From Timema cristinae (lineage: Eukaryota; Arthropoda; Insecta; Phasmatodea; Timematidae): 64,000 bases of DNA. Both the position numbers and the translations under genes were made by a program. Of this stretch, positions 24,153 to 36,187 are shown in pieces. Within the stretch, counting starts at the first letter, position 1, and every line of letters starts with the position of its first letter. Under the pieces are notes generated by a model. The model saw only the letters and a program-made list of their open reading frames with translations. It did no database searches and had not been told where the DNA came from. Location of the stretch: contig JBCFYV010011164.1 of the NCBI GenBank assembly GCA_039000515.1, positions 51,469,082 through 51,533,081 on the forward strand, read 5' to 3'.

Positions 24153-24804
24153 ATGCACTCCCTCACACGCAAAGCTCAGTACCTATTTTATAATAGTATT
24201 GTGTGATGGAGCATATTATTTCTCCTAGAGTGATTTGAGTTTTTGTTGCCATTCAGGTTGACATTAATAAAAACACTCTTTTAGAGTCTTCTTACCAAAA
24301 CAGCCAGATAATCTGTATCGCTGATGGAAATGCTACGAGAAGACATGAGGACGATGACGTCGAGAAAGTTGAAGGCGAGGCCGACTTGTCACGTGACCAT
24401 CGCAGGGGAAAGTTGGTCCAGGTACATCGGGCCAATCCACTCAGCCGCTCTCCAAACACACGACTTACAAGCCGATGACAGGGTTATGTTTCTCCCTTTT
24501 CGATAGACCCAATAGACGGGGCCGGGTCCGTGGATGATAGGAGGCAGATGTTCCACAGTTCAATACATCCAGAGTATCCTTCAAAGAAACATTTCCAAAC
24601 GGTCACTAACCTCTTCATTAGACAGCGCGCATGCGCACACAACCACCTGCCACATGATTAGGTGCGCGCGCAGACGCGAGATAAACTACCACCCTTCAGT
24701 ACAACAATACAGAGTCACTGTACAACAATACAGATGGTATAATGACACTGGTTCAACCAATAGTTTAATAACCTCAACCAGCTTAAAGGTATATAAAGTG
24801 ATAT
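24153..24804. other. Unique, GC-richer island between two arrays
   Basis: Unlike its surroundings it is CpG-containing. It may hold an exon (24296-24384, listed separately) and a stretch at 24600-24680 with CGCATGCGCA and GCGCGCGCAG. Confidence 0.4.
24296..24384 (-). CDS. Possible single exon of an unrecognised membrane protein
   Basis: On the minus strand a 29-codon open stretch, VGLAFNFLDVIVLMSSRSIS and on to LAVL, ends at a good donor (TTTTG|GTAAGA) and can start after an AG at 24385-24386. The hydrophobic run would suit a transmembrane helix. Upstream in the same frame is a TGA at 24389. No family recognised and no neighbouring exon found, so it could be chance. Confidence 0.22.
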
Positions 24805-25485
24805 AACCTTCAATTGGTGAACTAACCTAGCAGTATAGAGCGAAGAAGCTTTCATTGTTGAACTAACCTAGAAGTATAGAGTGAAGAAGCTTCTATTGTT
24901 GAACTAACCTAGCAGTATAGAGGAAGAAACTTCTATTGGTGAACTAACCTAGAAGTATAGAGCGAAGAAGCTTTCATTGTTGAACTAACCTAGAAGTATA
25001 GAGTGAAGAGCTTCTATTGGTGAACTAACATAACAGTATAGAGTGAAGAAGCTTCTATTGTTGAGATTACCTAACAGTATATAGCGAAGAAGCTTCTATT
25101 GTTGAACTAATCTAGCAGTATAGAGCGAAGAAACTTCTATTGGTGAACTAACCTAGAAGTATAGAGCGAAGAAGCTTCTATTGTTGAACTAACCTAGCAG
25201 TATAGAGCGAAGAAACTTCTATTGTTGAACTAACCTAATAGTATAGAACGAAGGAGCTTCTATTGTTGAACTAACCTAGCAGTATACAGCGAAGAAGCTT
25301 CTATTGTTGAACTAACCTAACAGTATATAGCGAAGAAGCTTCTATTGTTGAACTAACCTAGCAGTATAGAGCGAAGAATCTTCTATTGGTGAACTAACTA
25401 GAAGTATAGAGCGAAGAAGCTTCTATTGTTGAACTAACCTAGCAGTATAGAGCGAAGGAGCTTCTATTGTTGAACTAACCTGAAA
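24805..25485. repeat. Minisatellite, 41-bp unit
   Basis: About sixteen copies with core TTCTATTGTTGAACTAACCT and AGCAGTATAGAGCGAAGAAGC. Confidence 0.95.
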
Positions 25486-26145
25486 GCCGACTCTAAGAAT
25501 GTTCCTTCCACATGGGCAACAAACTCAGCTAGAGTGCTGAGCCCCGGGAGCAAGATACGACTACACTGCAAGAGCACCGTGCAGGTGTTGTTTCTAAATG
25601 AGGGTGCTCTGGCAAAGGTCCTCTTATAAGCCTGCGCAGACCAACACGAACCCGGGCCTCTAATTTCGAAACGTGCGAGTAACTATTCGCTAGCGTATTT
25701 CTCTCATCTCGCACACAATCTCGCAAACCCCTAATTTTGAAACTTTTGTGCTGCGAAAACTGACGTCACACGATCGAATTGCGAGCGGATTCTACTCACC
25801 AGCCTCAGACCGTGCGAGACAGGCTTTGTCTGTCGAGTAGGCAATAAAATAGCAAAATGGATTCCATCTCTATCTTCGGTTGCAGCTTTCTGAGAGAGAT
25901 TTTGTTGAACTAAACCTTGATTTGAGCCTACCTAGACTAATATAATAGTCCTTTGGGTTTTATGACATAAAATTGTACACATTTTAAAATAAGGCTAAGT
26001 AAGCTAATTATTATTCACATAATACAAATCTTTAGGGCATATTTATGTTTTAAAAATAGTTGCAAAAATAAAATAATATATTACTGAATTCTAATTACTA
26101 AAACGTCATTTAAATTCAGATAAAAAATTAAAATGTTGTAACCGT
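25486..26145. other. Non-coding spacer
   Basis: GC-richer at 25490-25860, including an inverted pair around GAGCACCGTGC / GGGTGCTCTGG, then A+T-rich. The 65-codon minus frame at 25529-25726 has no recognised motif. Confidence 0.35.
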
Positions 26146-26212
26146 GGTGGGATTGAACTCGTGAACATGAGTTTGAGTTAAGCACGCTACGAAATGTGCT
26201 AAAGTAAATATT
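26146..26212 (-). mobile_element. tRNA-like SINE head fragment
   Basis: The minus strand shows B box CGAGTTCAATCCCACCACGG preceded by an A-box-like TTTCGTAGCGTGC. No body found before the 30-bp array. Confidence 0.35.
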
Positions 26213-26253
26213 GCTTGAGTTATTGGTTTTACTACTAGTGATATAACTTTGTA

Positions 26254-27215
26254 AACAAGAGTAGGTTGTCTGTGTGGCTTGCATACAAGAGTAGATTGTA
26301 TGTGTGGCTTGCATACAAGGGTAGATTGTCTGTGTTGCTTGCATACAAGTGTAGATTGTCTGTGTGGCTTAAATACAAGGGTAGATTGTCTGTGTGGCTT
26401 GCATACAAGGGTAGATTGTCTGTGCCAAGGGTAGATTGTCTGTGTGGCTTGCATACAAGGGTAGATTGTCTGTGTGGCTCGCATACAAGGTAGATTGTCT
26501 GTGTGGTTGCATACCAGAGTAGATTGTCTGTGTGGCTTGCATACAAGGGTAGATTGTCTGTGTGGCTTGCATACAAGGGTAGATTGTCTGTGTGGCTTGC
26601 ATACCAGAGTAGATTGTCTGTGTGGCTTTCATACAATAGTAGATTGTCTGTGTGGCTTGCATACAAGGGTAGATTGGATGTGTAGCTTGCATACAAGGGT
26701 AGATTGGATGTGTGGCTTGCATAAAGGGTAGATTGGATGTGTATCTTGCATACAAGGGTAGATTGGATGTGTGGCTTGCATACAAGGGTAGATTGTCTGT
26801 GTGGCTTGCATACACGGGTAGATTGTCTGTGTGGCTTGTATACAAGAGTAGATTGTCTGTGTGGCTTGCATACAAGGGTAGATTGGATGTGTAGCTTGCA
26901 TACAAGAGTAGATTGGATGTGTGGCTTGCATACAAGGGTAGATTGTCTGTGTGGCTTGCATACAAGGGTAGATAGTCTGTGTGGCTTGCATACAATAGTA
27001 TATTGTCTGTGTGGCTTGCATAAAATAGTAGATTGTGTGTGTGGCTTGCATACAAGGGTAGATTGGATGTGAAGCTTGCATACAAGGGTAGATTGTCTGT
27101 GTGGCTTGCATACAAGGGTAGATTGTCTGTGTGGCTTGCATACAAGTAGATTGTCTGTGTGGCTTGCATACAAGGTAGATTGGATGTGGGCTTGTACACA
27201 AGGGTAGACTGCTGA
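26254..27215. repeat. Minisatellite, 30-bp unit, about 32 copies
   Basis: Unit GTAGATTGTCTGTGTGGCTT followed by GCATACAAGG. Ten codons long and stop-free in several frames, so it yields spurious open frames up to 312 codons (26235-27173 minus; repeating SHTDNLPLYA-like units). No signal peptide, start context or conserved domain supports translation. Confidence 0.97.
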
Positions 27216-27687
27216 GAAATGCTATAGAGATTAGTAATCTTTCAGTACTAGTAAACATCTGAGAGATGTTGGCTAGTCACAGGTCAACAACCCCTCTGGC
27301 CCCCCTAGTCATGGCAATGACCAATCAGGTCACTCAACAGCTCTCTCAACACTCGGCAAAACATCCTCTCCACAGTAGTTTACTCACTTTCCGACAATTA
27401 CGTTATTGGTTCAATTCTCATTAAAGGTTTTGCACACTTATTATTTAGAAAGAGATTCTAATACCTTGTTATAGGTCATTCTCTATGCCTTTCAAATCTG
27501 TCAACAAAGCAAATTGTGTACCTAGCTATTCATTGTTAATGTGATTTTATTTATTATCCATGGAACGTGAAAAGAATTTTCACATGGTTTATTAAAAATA
27601 ATACAAAACATAACAGCACGCATGCGCAACAGAATCACTGAGTGCTGGGACAAGAGTGAGCTATTGCAGATTTATTTTCACGCTGTA

Positions 27688-27966
27688 GGTGACCTGGTGG
27701 TCTAGGGGTAAGGTGTCAGACCTCTATGCTGGCGGCCGGGGTTCAATCCTCGGTCCCGGCACAGATTTATCTGATTACCAAACCCTTCCTTCACCTCTGA
27801 CAAGACATCTTGTGAATGTGGGGAATGCCAGGCCTCCACCGTGGTTCGGATTCCACGTTAAACTGTAGGTCCTTCAGTTAATCTCACAATCACCCTACCA
27901 TTACACATTAGCGTATAACTCGAACGGGTATTAAGACGCGGTGCTAATAATAATAATAATAATAAT
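27688..27966 (+). mobile_element. tRNA-derived SINE, type B
   Basis: Head GACCTGGTGGTCTAGGGGTA with B box GGGGTTCAATCCTCGG, body with CCACCGTGGTTCGGATTCCA, then the same 3' tail as type A (TAAGACGCGGTGCTAATAAT) and (AAT)n. Confidence 0.85.
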
Positions 27967-29516
27967 TACACGCTATCTTGAGATATGTGAATATTAAACA
28001 TTTGAGGAATTTTAACTTTTATGCAATGGATAACACCAATTTTCTTTTCAGATGTTAGTGTTATATTATTTGTCATTCATCCGATTTAAAAAACCTAATT
28101 TATTAGAAAATCAAGTGATAAAAAGATCAATCTATAACAAATTTCCAGGTGATAAAACAAATTTAAATTTTTTACTGACCTATCAATAAAGAAATAGCCA
28201 TGTATTGTGTAAAATATAGCTCAGTAAATATTTGCTTACTCCCCTTAAATTTTTGTTTACATTTTTCATGATCATCGAGGCTAAGTACCTGTTGCATTAT
28301 TTAAATGAGGGAGGGTTGGCACCAAGTGTGTGAAATAAGCTACAGCTTGATTTTCTTAGACCTTTGGAGACTTTTATAAAATACAAATAAGAGTTTTTGA
28401 GGTTTTAGATGTGTTTAAAAAATCATCTCTTAAACTTTAACTTAATATCTGCAATATTCTGAAGCTTGGTCTCTCAAATCAAACTAATAAATACTTAATT
28501 ATGGTTTGACAATTTTACAATTTATTTACGCATACATATTAATCTAAATAATAGCCAATAGAGCCCTCTTCCCATTAACTGATAATTTAAATATAACGCT
28601 AATACCAGTTGAAAATGAGAAATTTCTCAAATATACAATACGAAATTTAATTTCCTCCTCAATTAGAGTTGAAGGACAGGTGCAACACACAATTACCGAT
28701 GCGACAAATACAAATAATCAAAAAAATTTATTTTGTAAAATATTTTGTTACCAATTACAATAATTCTGTACAAATTACTAAACCAACTCCTAAAACAGAG
28801 CCTTCATAGCTATTTATTTACATAACAGTTCAAATGAGAATGTGCCAAATTATAATGTAATAATAAGAAAAATACTAAACACGAACTTTAAGGAAGTTAA
28901 GATAGGTTTGATTTATTATTTTGGGCTCAAGCATATACTTTGTTAAGTAATTTCTATTTCCAATATGTGCACTTTATTGGAATCAAAAAGTTACTCACAA
29001 AGCTTTCTCGTCTACGATATTGGCAAACACTGTCGTTCCTTGGATATCTCAGGGGATACGACCATAGCTTTATCAAACTTTACGTTAAAATTCTGAATTC
29101 AAAACATTATTGAAACAATACAAGACCCCAATTGTCACAAGTGCCGACACATTTCCCTTGGATCTTAATAACCCTTCTAATGATTTAAAACTACCGTTCG
29201 TTGGGAATAGTGACGTCACTAGTTAACACAAAACATTTACACATCCGTTTCGGTGGAAAAATAATTGACGTCAAAATATTAACACAAGTATTTACACATC
29301 CGACTAGCAGTCATCGCACAAACATTCTAAAATTATTATACACCAATTAAAATTGATAGCAATAAAACTCATTAATGTTAGCTTAATTTACAAATTATTT
29401 TGAACAAAATACAAAAATACAATCTTCTCTACATATTGTCTTTATCACAAAAGGCCTCTCAAAATGTCCCGAGACTTTTCGGCGAGATCACAAGAACCGG
29501 TTTTTGTTCCGCTGGA
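27967..29516. other. A+T-rich flank and presumed 3' UTR of the IER-like gene
   Basis: No gene in 27967-28700. From 29516 downward the minus strand would be the 3' UTR; AATAAA on the minus strand is present near 28913, 28813 and 28730. Two CREs lie in it (listed separately). Confidence 0.45.
29211..29273. promoter_or_regulatory. Two further consensus CREs downstream of the IER-like gene
   Basis: TGACGTCA occurs at 29211-29218 and again at 29266-29273, in the presumed 3' UTR or downstream flank. Two perfect 8-mers within 63 bp is more than expected by chance in this A+T-rich sequence; function is unknown. Confidence 0.3.
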
Positions 29517-30364
<848 letters not shown>

Positions 30365-30496
30365 TTACGAGATGAACACACTCCCAAACTAAACAGTGAT
30401 TTTAAAAACTACGTCACAAGTACTACTTCTCCCAAAACCCCCACAACAATAAGGTTCGACACTTTCAACTAGAATGACCGTTGATGTCACCACAAC

Positions 30497-30506
30497 CCAT
30501 ATAAGT
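30497..30506 (-). promoter_or_regulatory. TATA/CArG-like box of the IER-like gene
   Basis: On the minus strand this reads ACTTATATGG, one mismatch from the serum response factor CArG box (CC, six A/T, GG), and it also contains a TATA-like core. It lies about 145-155 bp upstream of the start codons, so a 5' UTR of roughly 120 bp is inferred. Immediate-early genes often carry CArG boxes; use here is inferred. Confidence 0.4.
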
Positions 30507-30521
30507 AAGTTTCCGTTGGCC

Positions 30522-30529
30522 TGACGTCA
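30522..30529 (-). promoter_or_regulatory. Consensus CRE (TGACGTCA)
   Basis: A perfect palindromic CREB/ATF site 170-180 bp upstream of the IER-like start and 16 bp upstream of the TATA/CArG-like box, the usual place for a functional CRE in an immediate-early promoter. Confidence 0.55.
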
Positions 30530-30544
30530 CGGCCTACTTATCAA

Positions 30545-30645
30545 CCAATCAGTAGACGTCCTTCACCATTTTAAAGAGGCGACCGAACCGCCTTCATGTG
30601 GGAAAGCACCGTACCTCTACCGTAGCCTCTACAACGACAACCAAT
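30545..30645. promoter_or_regulatory. Two CCAAT boxes upstream of the IER-like gene
   Basis: CCAAT occurs at 30545-30549 and 30641-30645, both in plus-strand orientation relative to the minus-strand gene. NF-Y sites work in either orientation. Together with the CRE they make a compact proximal promoter. Confidence 0.35.
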
Positions 30646-30659
30646 AAGGATTAGAATCG

Positions 30660-31915
30660 TAAACACTGATAGACCAAACATACGCTAATCAGGGGTATAT
30701 CGTGCTGACATCAGCTCCGCTATATTAAACCTTAGAGAACACGTGCTTTAAAATTTATCATCTTAATTCTGAATGACGTGCGAAGGAAAGATTATTTTAT
30801 GCCAAGTGCTGCGTCTTCGCAAGAGATGAGTCATAGGTTTGTTTTAGTAAATAGTGTAAACAGAAAAAGTTATAATTGATATAACACAATTTGATGGGTT
30901 AGAACAAAACATTTTAAAATTAAACATTGACAAAAATAAACAAACTCTTAACACGTTTGAAATTCGATGACGAAATGCTATCCCTTATTCAAGTTATACA
31001 CCGTTTAAACTAAAAAAAACAAGAACAATCAGGCCACTTTGATCGAGGATGGATTTTAAAATTACATTCGAAGAATCATGTTTGATCAAAAATAATTTAA
31101 GCATACCAATTTCCCCAACTAAATTCTATTTAATGCACACAGAATGTGTAAGTCAACATTGTGCAAAAAAACATTCATTCTTTTAAATTAAATTTGTCCG
31201 TATTTATAAGGACAGCTAGCGCTACCTGTTAGCAAAACAACTAAAGATATAGCTTTGATGTCGCTTAAAAAAAGATCAGGACATTATATTTTTATTTTAT
31301 TTATTTATTAGTATTTTATTTACTAGAGGGCCATGATGGTTCTATAATAGGAACTGTATACAATATAAATTTGGTTAGGCACATTAACGAATAGTTACAA
31401 ATGGTACTTGGAATTCTACAAAACGAGCAGGTGATCAATAATTTCAATAAAACATAAATATAAAAGAATGACAAGAATGAACAGTTATTAAATATTGAAA
31501 ACAAAGAAAATTAAAATAATAAGCTACCTATTAACAACAACTAATCAATTATTTGGAACAGCAATATATTTTAATAATACACACAAGGCAGATTAACAAG
31601 TAGTAATTCTAACATACAAAAATAAATAATAATCACATTAATTTGGTTACAAGCATACATAAACCTTCAAATAAGCTATAAAAAAAGTCTTATAATTTTA
31701 TTAAGTTTAAGTTATGTTTGGTTACATATTTGGTTATGAGCATGTTTGATCAATCATGTAAAAATTCCAGGTATATTGCTTTTCTTCATATTTTAACAAG
31801 TATAATTTTTGTATGGTTTTTAGATTTTCAGGTAGATCGGTATAGTATTTGATAATTGATGACGTTATGCTATTGCAACCATATTAATAGATTTATTGCA
31901 ATTCACGTGTATTTG
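30660..31915. other. Non-coding stretch upstream of the IER-like gene
   Basis: A+T-rich; nothing recognisable beyond short low-complexity frames (31316-31504 minus). Confidence 0.4.
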
Positions 31916-32310
31916 CAGGGGGGGGGGTTGAACACCCCCCCCCCGACCGAAATTTAATGAAAAAAGTAGCTTTATTTATGGTTCAAACAATATCAAAATT
32001 AAGGCGCAAGTACAAATTAGGGGGCTGTGTTACCATAAAAAGCACTTGAAAGAGCTTTTAGAGGTGTTTAATAATTATAATTTTTTCTAGCCTTCGGCAA
32101 TTATGGTGTTATGTTGCTATAAAAACACTTTAGAGAACTTTTATAGATGTTTAAATATATAGATTTTTCTTAGCCTTCGGGAGTTTTGATGTTATGTTGC
32201 CATAAAAAATCACTTTAGATAGCTTCTAGAACCATTTATCATTTATAATATTTTCTAGCCTCAGGCAATGGGGGTATGTGCCCACCAACCTCCTCCCCGA
32301 AATTATTGGC
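31916..32310. repeat. G-run/C-run hairpin and ~85-bp imperfect tandem
   Basis: GGGGGGGGG is followed within ten bases by a run of nine C, a potential hairpin. From 32030 a module with TAGCCTTCGGCAATTATGGT and TTATGTTGCTATAAAAACAC is repeated about three times with divergence. Confidence 0.45.
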
Positions 32311-32449
32311 CTTGCATGTGTAGGTTTTCTGTTGTTCTTGTGTTGTGGCCTTTATTATCTATGGAAATGGCTATGGTGGTCATAGTTTGTGTAAAAAGAC
32401 TAATTTCCGGTCAACTTTAAAAGCAAATATGACAGCAGATAGTTTTATA

Positions 32450-33273
32450 CTAACATGTAAAGGCAAAATGCTACTAGAGCTATAAATTGTTTTAGTAGTA
32501 GTATCGTATTGGAAGTTGAATAATATTCTAAGAGCCCTTTTTAGCAATACTTCTAATTCATTTACAGTTTTATTGCTACTTCTCCCCTATATTATATCCA
32601 TGTACTGCAAATGAGTATATGTAGCTTGACATAATATATATACTGCTAAGTAGTTTTCTAGGAACACTCTCTTTAATCTGATAATATTCCTATGACTGGA
32701 GTTATTTTCTTTTTTATACCATCAATATATATACTGCTAAGTAGTTTTCTAGGAACACTCTTCTTTAATCTGATAATATTCCTATGACTGGAGTTATTTT
32801 CTTTTTTATACCATCAATTTGTTCACTCCATGTACTGCTTTGGTCAATAATCAACCTAAGTATCTCGCTCTAGTTACTCTCTTGGTGATAACATTGCTGG
32901 GATTAAGCTTGTGGCTGAATTATATATGATCATATCATTTGTTTTTGACAAGTTAATAGTTAGCTTATTTTTGGTAAACCATGATGATAATTTAGATCAT
33001 CCTGAATTTGAGTTAGTATTGAGTCGATCTATAGTTTTTCCCGTATAGAATAAGTTAGTGTCATCAGTAAAGAGAGTAATATTTACATTTAAATTAACTG
33101 ATCAATATGATTAGTATGGATAAGAAACAATAGTGGACCTAAGACTGAGTCTTGAGGCACACTGTACTCAATAGGATTTTCATAACTTTTTTTTTGTGGG
33201 CTAACAAACCGTTTCCTTTTGCTTGGGTAGCTATGAAACCATTTCAGTGCTATACCAAGAATCCCCGCTTTTT
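32450..33273 (-). mobile_element. Jockey-like LINE reverse transcriptase, 3' part
   Basis: The minus strand encodes, across frames, GIALKWF, SVPQDSVLGPLLFLIHTNHI, a catalytic FTDD (33060-33071) in LFTDDTNLFY, an NKLTINL-like segment and RALRILFNFQYDT near the C-end. Many frameshifts; dead. A 93-bp tandem duplication lies inside it (32634-32818). The N-terminal half of the same RT is at 34565-34930. Confidence 0.7.
32634..32818. repeat. 93-bp tandem duplication (two copies)
   Basis: Two copies of a block starting TATATATACTGCTAAGTAGT, differing by about two bases, within the LINE remnant. Confidence 0.85.
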
Positions 33274-34564
33274 GAAGTTATACTTCTTTAGGCGCGTTAT
33301 GAAAAGATGATGAGAGTGAAATTTTAAGATGCGCGCGCATCACTGTAACACAAAAATAACAGGTTGAAGTTAAACCGCTCATTAAGTCTCGAAAAAAAAA
33401 AAGCTACCAACAAAATAGAAATAGAACCTCTGTTAGTCGCGCATGTTGGTACGCTCGTCGCCTCTGATCACTGTTTTCATATATATAATATTTATCCACA
33501 TGTTTCTAGTTTCACATTCACAACACGTGTTTTAGTTTCATACAAGTGCGAATTATATATGTGCTAATAAATTATATTCAGTAGTGATTTAAATTGAATA
33601 TTTTGATTAATATTATTTACTATTCGTAAATATTAGTGAAAAAAATTGTGCTTATAGACTTTTTCAAGTGCTACAATATAATTGAGGTTAACTATCCGTA
33701 CGTATTATTTATTGATATAAATTAATATTTTTTTTTTGTATTTATTTATATTATTAGTTTAATGTTTAAGTTCCATTAATAAAACATTAATGTTTATAGA
33801 AACTTTAAAACTTATTTTAAAGTTATACTAACTGCCATATTTAGTGACGAGATGTCTTTGGACTTGGAGGAATACAAACCTCTTTGGATCTAGACGAAGA
33901 TTACACAGTTCGTAGTTTTGTTTTGTAATACTGCAAGAAATGCCATTGCGTTGTTTGAATGTAAAAATCCAACAATAAAAGGTACGTAATTGTTTTGTTA
34001 CCACTGTCTAAATTGAAACAAATTTTGTGCTTGACATACGTGTTGTTATTTTAATTAATTCATTATTAATTGGAGTACAGTTATGTAACTAATTGTATTT
34101 TAAGCCAATACAATAATATGCCGCCATTTAAATTTATTGAAGTGACAATCATGATTTAATAGTTGCGCCTAATCTTGAGTGGTGGCAAATAAAAGGCGCA
34201 ACTTTGCTCTCAAATTGCGTCTGCTCCTTTTAGTGAATAGGGATTTGGAACATATTTCAAACTTGCACTGGCGCAACTATTTGCTCCCTTTGGTGAATCC
34301 AGGCCCAGTAGTGATTTAAATTGAATATTTTGATTAATATTATTTACTATTCGTAAATATTAGTGAAAAAAATTGTGCTTATAGACTTTTTCAAGTGCTC
34401 CAATATAATTGAGGTTAACTATCCGTATGTATTATTTATTGATATAAATTAAAATATTATTATTTAACATAATTAATACTAAATATTATTAAATTATTTT
34501 TTATTTTTTAATGATGCCAAAGAAGTATAACTTCTCACGCGCGTACATAAGTACACACACCCAT
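33274..34564. mobile_element. Unclassified DNA element inserted in a LINE
   Basis: GAAGTTATACTTCTTT at the left end is inverted at 34520-34535. The element separates two halves of one LINE RT frame (N-side ends ...LLLNKLEK at about 34570; C-side restarts GILGIALKW at about 33260). A T-run flanks both sides, so a short TTTTT target duplication is possible. There is no transposase; it contains a 140-bp direct repeat (33571-33715 and 34308-34450). Confidence 0.55.
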
Positions 34565-34931
34565 TTTTTCCAGTTTGTTAAGTAAAAGGGGATGGAATAC
34601 TGTATCAAAGGCTTTTTTTTTAGATCTATAAATATACCTACCACAATGTTTCCCTCATCTCGAGTTTCATCTAATCATGTAGTTATGGTGACTGACACTT
34701 TGTTATGATAGCATTTTCCCTAAAGCCAAATTGGTATTTGTAAAAATAATAGCAAGAATTCAAGTAGTCTACATTTAAAATGAAACTCACACAGAGAGGG
34801 CTAACAACCATACTCCTTAACCTTAAGAGGAATAGTACTTTCTTTTCCCATTTTGAGAGCCAAATGTAATCCCTTTCAAAAATTTTCATAATTATAGTAA
34901 GGAAATCAAAAGTTTGTTGGTTAAAGTCCAA
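34565..34931 (-). mobile_element. LINE reverse transcriptase, 5' part
   Basis: The minus strand encodes YQFGFRE, then GRYIYRSKKKAFDTV and LLLNKLEK, the first conserved RT blocks of a Jockey-type LINE, with frameshifts. Confidence 0.6.
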
Positions 34932-36187
34932 AACAAGGGAAACTATTCTTTTGAATCATTTAGGTTCCCAATATTAGTGCTGTTTATATCAAGTGATTAA
35001 AACATATTTTTGATCCATATTTAAATTGATTTTAGTTTTTTTCCTATGTTAAACTCATCTACTTATTTTTAATTTCATGTAATTCAGGTGATAATTGAAC
35101 TCAAATGAATAAAAATGTATTAGATAAAAATATAATAGAATTTTAAGTCGCATACTTCAAGATATAAAGTGGACACACAGGTCTACCACTCACTGTTCAA
35201 TTTTTTTTGACAGAAACAAAATTAAAAAGTGAAATCAAGAAAATATGGTATTTCAGCAAACATTCCAAATTAGTATGGACATATTTCAAACGAAAATCGT
35301 CAACGCACACACTGCCAGGAAATGTTTGTTTTACTGTGAGAATTGACAAATTAAAATTCGCCGCAATTTTATGACCAATTCTCCACGTGCGGTGATTGGT
35401 GACAGGTTTGCCACCCACACATGGTACTAGATATTTTAATTAAATAACCTACATTATTTCACTAACATACATTTGTAGATACATGACATTTAATGTCAAA
35501 TTATGTCACCTTGCATTTGAAACATAAAAGTGAATCATATTGGAATGTTTCAATGACCCAGGGGAGCTCCCTCCTCCCCAACACCGAGAGAGGGGGCTGG
35601 GAGGATGCAGTCGTTCACTCCACAAGGTGCTATTAGTGCACCAAGTCATTTGTCTCATAAAAACATTTCCTCTCTAATGTATTACAAAGTTAGTAACACA
35701 CTATTTTTATGTAATTTTTTTTTCTTTTTTTTTCAGGAGCCCGTGCACCTTATATAGCTGAGCGCATTTAATGCCTGTATGGCAACTAACCTAACTATAT
35801 TCATAGATGACAAACCCAACACAGGTTGATGATTTCCCCAAAGTTTAGGTGGGTTTTCAGACAATGTTATGTTGAGGTGTTTCAGAAAAGAGGACAGTCT
35901 GACACAGAGGATTATTTGCTAAATGTGGAGAACAAATCAAATAATATTTTTTTCAAACATTCTTTATTGATTTTTATCAAATTCATTAATGAAGATTGGT
36001 TTATTATTACTATTAAATTTAAAAGTTATAATATTAAATAAGTGTAAAAGTTTATAAAACTACAGTAAACAATATTAAATCAAGTTGAAACACAAATTAA
36101 CAACATTTTGTGTCTGCTGACGAATGTAAATCTCATGAAGGGTTTATTGTGACATTATATCAGTGTGGTCAGAACAGGTCAGTCTTC
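34932..36187. other. Non-coding stretch, no gene seen
   Basis: A+T-rich. A plus-strand polypyrimidine tract plus CAG at about 35713-35736 resembles a 3' splice site but no coding exon follows. Confidence 0.4.

Noticed and set aside
26146..26212. Additional tRNA gene
   Set aside because: B box is good but the acceptor stem does not pair; it is a SINE head fragment. The same applies to the tRNA-like heads at 15080, 27688, 63136 and 63451.
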